Shown here: positions 14,056 through 19,237 of the stretch, piece after piece
Layout: every line of letters begins with the position of its first letter
Position numbering within the stretch: the stretch's first letter is position 1
The notes under the pieces: generated by a model
Told to the model about the DNA's origin: nothing
The model's input: the letters and a program-made list of their open reading frames with translations, nothing else
Database searches by the model: none
Position numbers and translations under genes: made by a program
Source of the DNA: Campylobacteraceae bacterium
GTDB taxonomy: Bacteria > Campylobacterota > Campylobacteria > Campylobacterales > Campylobacteraceae
Direction of reading: 5' to 3'
Length of the DNA stretch: 19,237 nt
NCBI GenBank assembly: GCA_031290675.1
Contig: JAITNC010000001.1
Coordinates: forward strand, 1-19,237

Positions 14056-15255
14056 ATGCGATTGGACAATCATTTATTGCTTAAATACGGAGCGGCTATA
14101 CTTATATCCTCACTTCTTATGACAAGTTGTTCTAAAAATGACGCAGGAAATCAGGCGGGGCAACAGATGCCACCACTTCCGGTAAATATCCACAAGGTTC
14201 AAAAAAGGGATATTCCGATAACTTTAGAGTACCCTGCTAGAATCAAAAGCGTACAACAGGTTCAAGTTGTAGCGAGAGTTCCGGGCACTTTGGAAAAGAA
14301 GTTTTTCAAAGAGGGTTCTTTCGTGAGCGAAGGCACGCTTCTTTATCAGATAGACCCTTCCAGATATGAGGCTGTTTACGAACTCGCCCTTGCACAGCTC
14401 AACATAGCCGAAGCTACAGCAAAAGAGGCTGAGCGAAATTGGCAGCGAGTGGAAAAACTATACGAGCAAAACGCTCTAAGCCAAAGAGAATACGACATCG
14501 CTCTCAGCGCTTACGAAACGACACAAGCGCAGGTCAAAGCTGCTGAAGCTGCCGTGAAAAACGCTAAGGTTGATTTGGATTATACACAGATAAAAGCCAC
14601 AGCGAGCGGCAGTATAGGTCAAAATCTGCAAGATATCGGCAGTTACGTCGGCACAGCGGCTACAAACTCCCTTCTTACTATTATCACTCAATCAAATCCT
14701 ATCTACGCCGAGTTCGCTCTAAGCGATATGGAAGTCTTGAAAAAAAGATATACACTTTCTCACGGAAGCTGGCAAAATATCACAGCGGCGAAACTACCCG
14801 TCAAAATAGTAACTCCCGCAGGCGATGCGTATGAGCAGCTTGGAGTATTTGACTTTTTGGACAACTTGGTAGACCCGCAGACAGCTACGATAAAAGCGAG
14901 AGCTACATTTGACAACAAAGAGGGGATTTTAATTCCGGGACTGTTTGTCAGAGTGGTCATAGAGGGACTTGTACAAAAAGATACTTACGCTATTCCTCAA
15001 AAAGCCGTTATGCAAGACCCTTCAGGCAGCTACATATATGTTATGAGAGAGGGCAAAGCAGCAAAACTTCCTATCAAAATAGACAATACTATAAGAAACA
15101 GCGAAGTAGTCGTACTTGACGGACTAAAAGGCGATGAGGAGATCATACTTGACAACCTCACGAAAATAAGACCGGGCTCACCTGTAATGAGCGCAGAAGA
15201 TTTCGGCAAAATGATGGCGGCAAGAGCTGCCAACACGTCTAAAGGGCAAGAATAA
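14056..15255 (+). CDS. cmeA: RND efflux periplasmic adaptor lipoprotein
   Basis: CmeA is the membrane fusion protein linking the inner-membrane pump CmeB to the outer-membrane channel CmeC. The 399-residue precursor has a lipoprotein signal with lipobox LMTSC (Cys25 as the lipid site). An N-terminal lipoyl half (about 65-100), a helical hairpin (about 100-170, rich in Ala/Glu with AEATAKEAERNW and AAEAAVKNAK) and the beta-barrel and membrane-proximal domains follow. The ATG at 14056 is preceded by GGAG (14042-14045). Its stop overlaps the cmeB ATG by one base. It heads the operon downstream of the operator at 14004-14019. Confidence 0.95.
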   Translation: MRLDNHLLLKYGAAILISSLLMTSCSKNDAGNQAGQQMPPLPVNIHKVQKRDIPITLEYPARIKSVQQVQVVARVPGTLEKKFFKEGSFVSEGTLLYQIDPSRYEAVYELALAQLNIAEATAKEAERNWQRVEKLYEQNALSQREYDIALSAYETTQAQVKAAEAAVKNAKVDLDYTQIKATASGSIGQNLQDIGSYVGTAATNSLLTIITQSNPIYAEFALSDMEVLKKRYTLSHGSWQNITAAKLPVKIVTPAGDAYEQLGVFDFLDNLVDPQTATIKARATFDNKEGILIPGLFVRVVIEGLVQKDTYAIPQKAVMQDPSGSYIYVMREGKAAKLPIKIDNTIRNSEVVVLDGLKGDEEIILDNLTKIRPGSPVMSAEDFGKMMAARAANTSKGQE

Positions 15256-18200
15256 TGTTTTCTAAATTTTTTATCTATAGACCCATCTTTGCGGCTGTCT
15301 TATCCATAGTCATACTGATAGCGGGTATCGTATCCATAGAGAGTTTGCCTGTGGAAGAGTACCCGCGAGTTACTCCTCCTCAAGTTTCTGTTTTCGCTAC
15401 ATATGTAGGCGCAAACGCTGTAACTATCGCCAATACTGTAGCCGCACCGTTGGAGCAGGCTATAAACGGCGTCGATGATATGATATATATGACTTCTACG
15501 GCCTCATCAAGCGGTATGTTGTCATTAAATATATTTTTCAAAATCGGCGTAAATCCAGACCAAGCTACTATCAACGTAAACAACCGTGTTCAGCAAGCTT
15601 TAGCCATACTTCCGGCGGAAGTTCAAGCCAGAGGTGTCACGGTCGTCAAGCGTTCTTCTACCATCTTGCAGCTTATAGCTTTGCGTGCTGAAAATAACGC
15701 TTATGATGTTGGATACATGGCAAACTACGCTCTTATCAACGTTATAGATGAACTAAAGCGTGTAAATGGTGTCGGAGATGCGGCGCTGTTTAGCAGACAA
15801 AACTACTCTATTCGTATCTGGACAAAACCTGATATGTTAGCCAAATACGCCCTCTCTTCAAATGATATCCTGAACGCTATCAGAGAGCAAAACAGCCAGT
15901 TCGCACCGGGTAAATTTAACCAATCCCCAAGCGGCGGCAACGAAGCTTTTACATACTCTATCACGACCAATGGACGCTTTACAAATGTAGGTGAGTTTGA
16001 AAATATCATTTTGCGCACAAATTCGGACGGCTCAACGCTGCGCCTCAAAGATGTATCAACTGTTGAGCTTGGCATAGAAGCGTACGATGTTGAGGGCAGA
16101 ATAAACGGAGAAGACGCAGTCGCTATCGGTGTATTTTTACAATCAGGCGCAAATGCCCTTGAAACAGCGAAAGCGGTAAAAGAAACTCTTGAGCGGCTTG
16201 AGAAAAATTTCCCTGAAAACCTCAAATATATGATACCTTACGATACTACTGATTTTATACAGATATCTGTTGATGAAGTTGTTCAAACATTTATAGAGGC
16301 TATTTTGCTGGTTATGCTTATCGTTTATATGTTTTTGGGTAACCTGAGAGCCACCATCATACCGATGCTTGCCGTTCCTGTATCTATCGTAGGCACATTT
16401 GCGGGTATGTATGCTATGGGCTTCTCTATCAACCTTTTGACGCTTTTCGGTTTGATCCTCGCTATCGGTATAGTCGTGGACGACGCCATCATCGTTGTGG
16501 AAAACATAGAAAGAATCTTGCGCTCAAATCCGGCTATGTCCGTCAGGGACGCCGCTGTCAAGGCTATGCAAGAGGTTACAGGTCCTGTCGTGGCTATCGT
16601 TTTGATACTTTGTGCGGTTTTTATACCCGTATCATTTATGGGCGGCTTTACAGGACAAATGTACAAGCAGTTCGCTATCACGATAGTCATTTCAGTCGTT
16701 ATCTCAGGTATGGTCGCGCTTACGCTTACGCCGGCTCTTTGTTCCGTATTTTTGAGCAAAAAAGAGCCTAAACCGTTTTGGATAGTGAGAAAATTCAACG
16801 AGTTTTTTGACTTCTCTACAAATATATTTACAGGCGGTGTAAAACTTATCTTAAGATACGGCATCGTCGCTATACTTATCTTCTTTGTTCTTATGGGTAC
16901 GACATACAGCTTGTTCCAAAAAGTGCCTACAGAGTTGGTACCGCTTGAAGATAAAGGCGTAGTGTTAGCCGCTGTTATGCTGCCCCCAGCCGCATCGTTA
17001 GACCGCACGAAAGAGGTAGCGGAAAAATTTACGAACATAGTAAAAGCAGATGAAACCACGAAAGATATCACATTTATATCCGGTGTTGACCTCTTAAACA
17101 GCTTTTCACTCAGAACAAGCAGCGGTTTATCATTTATAGTGCTCAAAGACTGGGCGGAACGCAAAGGCGCAGACCAATCATCTTTTGCGATAGCAAAGAG
17201 ATATATGCAAGAGCTAAATATGAAGATTCCCGAAGCTACTGTTATCTCTCTAAACCCGCCTCCTATCATGGGACTTAGTATATCAAGCGGTTTTGAGATG
17301 TATATACAAGACAGGACAGGCGGCTCCATAGATGCCTTGAAAGTGTTGGCAGACCAAGTCGTCGCCAAAGCCAAAGAGCGACCGGAACTTTCACCGGCGA
17401 CTGTACGTACGAGCTTTGACAATACATATCCGCAGTACAAAGTGGAGTTGGATAAAGAGAAAGCCAAAGCTTACGGCGTTTCCGTATCGGAAGCGTTTGC
17501 GGCACTGCAGTCAAGTTTTGGGGCTTATTATGTAAATGATTTTGACCTTTACGGCAGGTCATATAAAGTAAACGTACAAGCCGAGCAAAGTTTCAGAGAA
17601 AAACCGGAAGATGCAAACAATGTCTTTGTGCGCTCACAAAGCGGCGGACTTGTACCGCTCAGCTCATTGTTAAAATTTGAAAGAATGGTCGGAGTGGATA
17701 TAGTTGAGAGATACAACGTATTTACCGCCGCTAAAGTTACGGGCGACGCCAATGTCGCTGATGGCTACACGTCCGGAGATGCACTCAGAGCCATAGAAGA
17801 GGTAGCCAAAGAGGTACTGCCCGAAGGATACAGCGTAGGTTGGATAGGTTCGTCTTTCCAAGAAAAAGAGATGCAGGGCACAGGTTCAAAAGCATTTTTG
17901 TTTGGTATAATATTTATATTTTTAATCCTAGCAGCGCAATACGAAAGATGGCTTATGCCGCTTGCGGTTGTAACTGCTGTACCGTTTGCTGTATTTGGGG
18001 CTATTTTAGCGGTTTGGCTGAGAGACATCAGCAACGATATATATTTCCAAATCGGTCTGTTGGTGCTCATAGGATTGGCAGCGAAAAACGCTATATTGAT
18101 AGTTGAGTTCTCAATGATGGCGCAAGAGCACGGCAAATCTGTTTTTGAAGCCACAATAGAAGCGGCAAAATTACGTTTTAGACCTATCGTTATGACATCT

Positions 18201-18419
18201 TTGGCTTTCACACTTGGCGTTATACCTTTGGTCATCAGCTCAGGTGCGGGAGCGGCAAGCCGCCACGCGATAGGCACAGGCGTCATAGGCGGTATGATAG
18301 CCTCAACAACCATAGCTATCTTTTATGTGCCGCTATTTTATAGCTGGCTTGCGAAACTGAACGCTAAGTTTCTCGCCAAAAAAGCCGCTTATGATGATAA
18401 ACACAGAAATGGAGAGTAA
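15255..18419 (+). CDS. cmeB: RND multidrug efflux transporter (HAE1 family)
   Basis: CmeB is the proton-driven inner-membrane pump that takes drugs and bile salts from the periplasm and inner membrane. The 1054-residue protein has the standard RND plan of 12 membrane helices and two large periplasmic loops. The proton-relay residues are present: Asp409 and Asp410 in GIVVDDAI and Lys944 in LAAKNA. Other family marks are PVEEYP (32-37), the VPLEDKG segment (562-568) and GLLVLIGLAAKNAILIVEF. Start ATG 15255 overlaps the cmeA stop by one base (TAATG), with AAAGGG upstream inside cmeA, so the two are translationally coupled. Confidence 0.97.
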   Translation: MFSKFFIYRPIFAAVLSIVILIAGIVSIESLPVEEYPRVTPPQVSVFATYVGANAVTIANTVAAPLEQAINGVDDMIYMTSTASSSGMLSLNIFFKIGVNPDQATINVNNRVQQALAILPAEVQARGVTVVKRSSTILQLIALRAENNAYDVGYMANYALINVIDELKRVNGVGDAALFSRQNYSIRIWTKPDMLAKYALSSNDILNAIREQNSQFAPGKFNQSPSGGNEAFTYSITTNGRFTNVGEFENIILRTNSDGSTLRLKDVSTVELGIEAYDVEGRINGEDAVAIGVFLQSGANALETAKAVKETLERLEKNFPENLKYMIPYDTTDFIQISVDEVVQTFIEAILLVMLIVYMFLGNLRATIIPMLAVPVSIVGTFAGMYAMGFSINLLTLFGLILAIGIVVDDAIIVVENIERILRSNPAMSVRDAAVKAMQEVTGPVVAIVLILCAVFIPVSFMGGFTGQMYKQFAITIVISVVISGMVALTLTPALCSVFLSKKEPKPFWIVRKFNEFFDFSTNIFTGGVKLILRYGIVAILIFFVLMGTTYSLFQKVPTELVPLEDKGVVLAAVMLPPAASLDRTKEVAEKFTNIVKADETTKDITFISGVDLLNSFSLRTSSGLSFIVLKDWAERKGADQSSFAIAKRYMQELNMKIPEATVISLNPPPIMGLSISSGFEMYIQDRTGGSIDALKVLADQVVAKAKERPELSPATVRTSFDNTYPQYKVELDKEKAKAYGVSVSEAFAALQSSFGAYYVNDFDLYGRSYKVNVQAEQSFREKPEDANNVFVRSQSGGLVPLSSLLKFERMVGVDIVERYNVFTAAKVTGDANVADGYTSGDALRAIEEVAKEVLPEGYSVGWIGSSFQEKEMQGTGSKAFLFGIIFIFLILAAQYERWLMPLAVVTAVPFAVFGAILAVWLRDISNDIYFQIGLLVLIGLAAKNAILIVEFSMMAQEHGKSVFEATIEAAKLRFRPIVMTSLAFTLGVIPLVISSGAGAASRHAIGTGVIGGMIASTTIAIFYVPLFYSWLAKLNAKFLAKKAAYDDKHRNGE

Positions 18420-18420
18420 G

Positions 18421-19237
18421 ATGAGTAAAAATTTCACTTTGATTGTTTGCGCCTTCCTGCTTGGAGGGTGCTCACTATCTCCAAAATTGACAGTTGAGAG
18501 CGTAAATGCCACCGATATAAGTGCGTCAGGTTTTAATGTCACTACGGACAATACAACCATATCAAGCGAGTGGTGGAGAGAGTACAACGATGATGTGCTC
18601 AACTCACTTGTAAACGAGGCGTTTGCGCACAATAAAGACTTTGAGATAGCTATACTAAATATCTCTTTGGCGCGCGCTTCATTGGCGATAAAAGAGTCCG
18701 ACAGATATCCAACTCTGAGCGGAAAAGGCGGAGCTTCAAGAACGCAAACAAGCGAAGAGGTTTTATCGTCCGGAGGACAAAGAGCGACATTTAACGACTT
18801 CTCGTTGAGTGCTATCTTGACTTATGAGGTTGATTTGTGGGGCAGAGTATCGTCCGCAAACGCTGCGGGAAGGGCAAACCTTCTCTCCTCAAAAGCAAAT
18901 GCCGACACGCTTAAGCTATCATTGGCGAGCGGCGTTGTAGACAGTTACTTTGTACTTATATCGCTCAAAGAACAGTTGGCTATCGCAAAAGATACCCTAA
19001 GAACCAGAGAAGAAACGCTCAAATTGACGAAAATACGCTTTGAGGCCGGAGCTGAACGAGAAAGCACTTTGGCACAGCAAACATCTCTGCTTTCAGCGGC
19101 AAAAATCACGAAAAACAGCATAGAACAGCAGATAGCTCTCACGAGCAGCGCACTTGGAATACTTTTAGGGCGAGATGTGGGCGACCTGCTTGTAGATAGA
19201 AATGTTACCGTTGCAAAACTGCCAAATGACATAGTAG
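18421..19237 (+). CDS. cmeC: Outer-membrane efflux channel, 5' part (3' end outside window)
   Basis: The frame stays open from ATG 18421 to the window end (272 codons), about 55-60% of the usual length for this TolC/OprM-type family. It encodes a lipoprotein signal with lipobox LLGGC (Cys17), SEWWREYNDDVLNSLVNEA, the conserved YEVDLWGRV motif (137-145) and the family's FEAGAERESTLAQQ segment. It completes the CmeABC pump as the exit channel. The ATG is one base after the cmeB stop, with GGAGAG upstream, so it is in the same operon. The real C-terminus and the operon end cannot be seen. Confidence 0.93.
   Translation, partial: MSKNFTLIVCAFLLGGCSLSPKLTVESVNATDISASGFNVTTDNTTISSEWWREYNDDVLNSLVNEAFAHNKDFEIAILNISLARASLAIKESDRYPTLSGKGGASRTQTSEEVLSSGGQRATFNDFSLSAILTYEVDLWGRVSSANAAGRANLLSSKANADTLKLSLASGVVDSYFVLISLKEQLAIAKDTLRTREETLKLTKIRFEAGAERESTLAQQTSLLSAAKITKNSIEQQIALTSSALGILLGRDVGDLLVDRNVTVAKLPNDIV

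Noticed and set aside
16325..17467. 380-codon minus-strand ORF inside cmeB
   Set aside because: It is fully antisense to well-conserved RND sequence; its composition is Ser/Thr/Ile-rich, typical of a reverse-frame shadow.

Overview
The window reads as chromosomal DNA of a Campylobacterota (epsilonproteobacterial) species. The evidence is a CmeR-CmeABC type efflux locus with the family's TGTAAT-N4-ATTACA operator, an nrfHA nitrite reductase operon with a Wolinella-like CXXCK catalytic haem, long DnaE and YbiT-type ABC-F proteins, heavy ATA isoleucine use, and TACAAT/TATAAT -10 boxes with weak -35 regions. I cannot name the genus. No rRNA, tRNA, CRISPR array, prophage or complete insertion sequence was seen.

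Layout. (1) 2-373: 3' part of a DNA-deoxyinosine glycosylase gene, cut by the window edge. (2) 374-1040: a convergent intergenic region packed with non-coding structure: a palindrome almost identical to the efflux operator (406-421), a 235-bp element with terminal inverted repeats (435-669), two back-to-back hairpins (681-718), a nested inverted-repeat block (725-898) and a repeat remnant (951-1018). (3) 1041-4835: dnaE on the minus strand, with an in-frame 12-bp tandem repeat in a C-terminal linker, divergent from (4) an ABC-F ATPase gene (4965-6548). (5) 6549-7031: a second convergent repeat region with a hairpin, a 98-bp inverted-repeat element and a second copy of the 235-bp element in opposite orientation. 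(6) 7032-8964: a membrane metallophosphoesterase gene tightly coupled to psd (minus strand). (7) 9077-10935: a DUF2157 membrane protein and a GDYXXLXY-type protein with overlapping start and stop codons. (8) 10985-13054: nrfHA (minus strand), closed by a clear terminator and preceded by an FNR/CRP-like box. (9) 13229 to the end: cmeR-cmeABC, with cmeC cut by the window edge.

How the genes work together. NrfH takes electrons from the quinol pool and passes them to periplasmic NrfA, which reduces nitrite to ammonium. CmeA, CmeB and CmeC make a three-part drug/bile export pump; CmeR, encoded just upstream, probably represses it through the palindrome at 14004-14019. Psd makes phosphatidylethanolamine, and its partner metallophosphoesterase may also act at the membrane. 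DnaE is the replicative polymerase.

The most interesting material is non-coding. It comprises the orphan efflux-type operator at 406-421 and a family of structured repeats confined to the two gene-end-to-gene-end intergenic regions. Two of these repeats flank dnaE and the ABC-F gene as an inverted pair.
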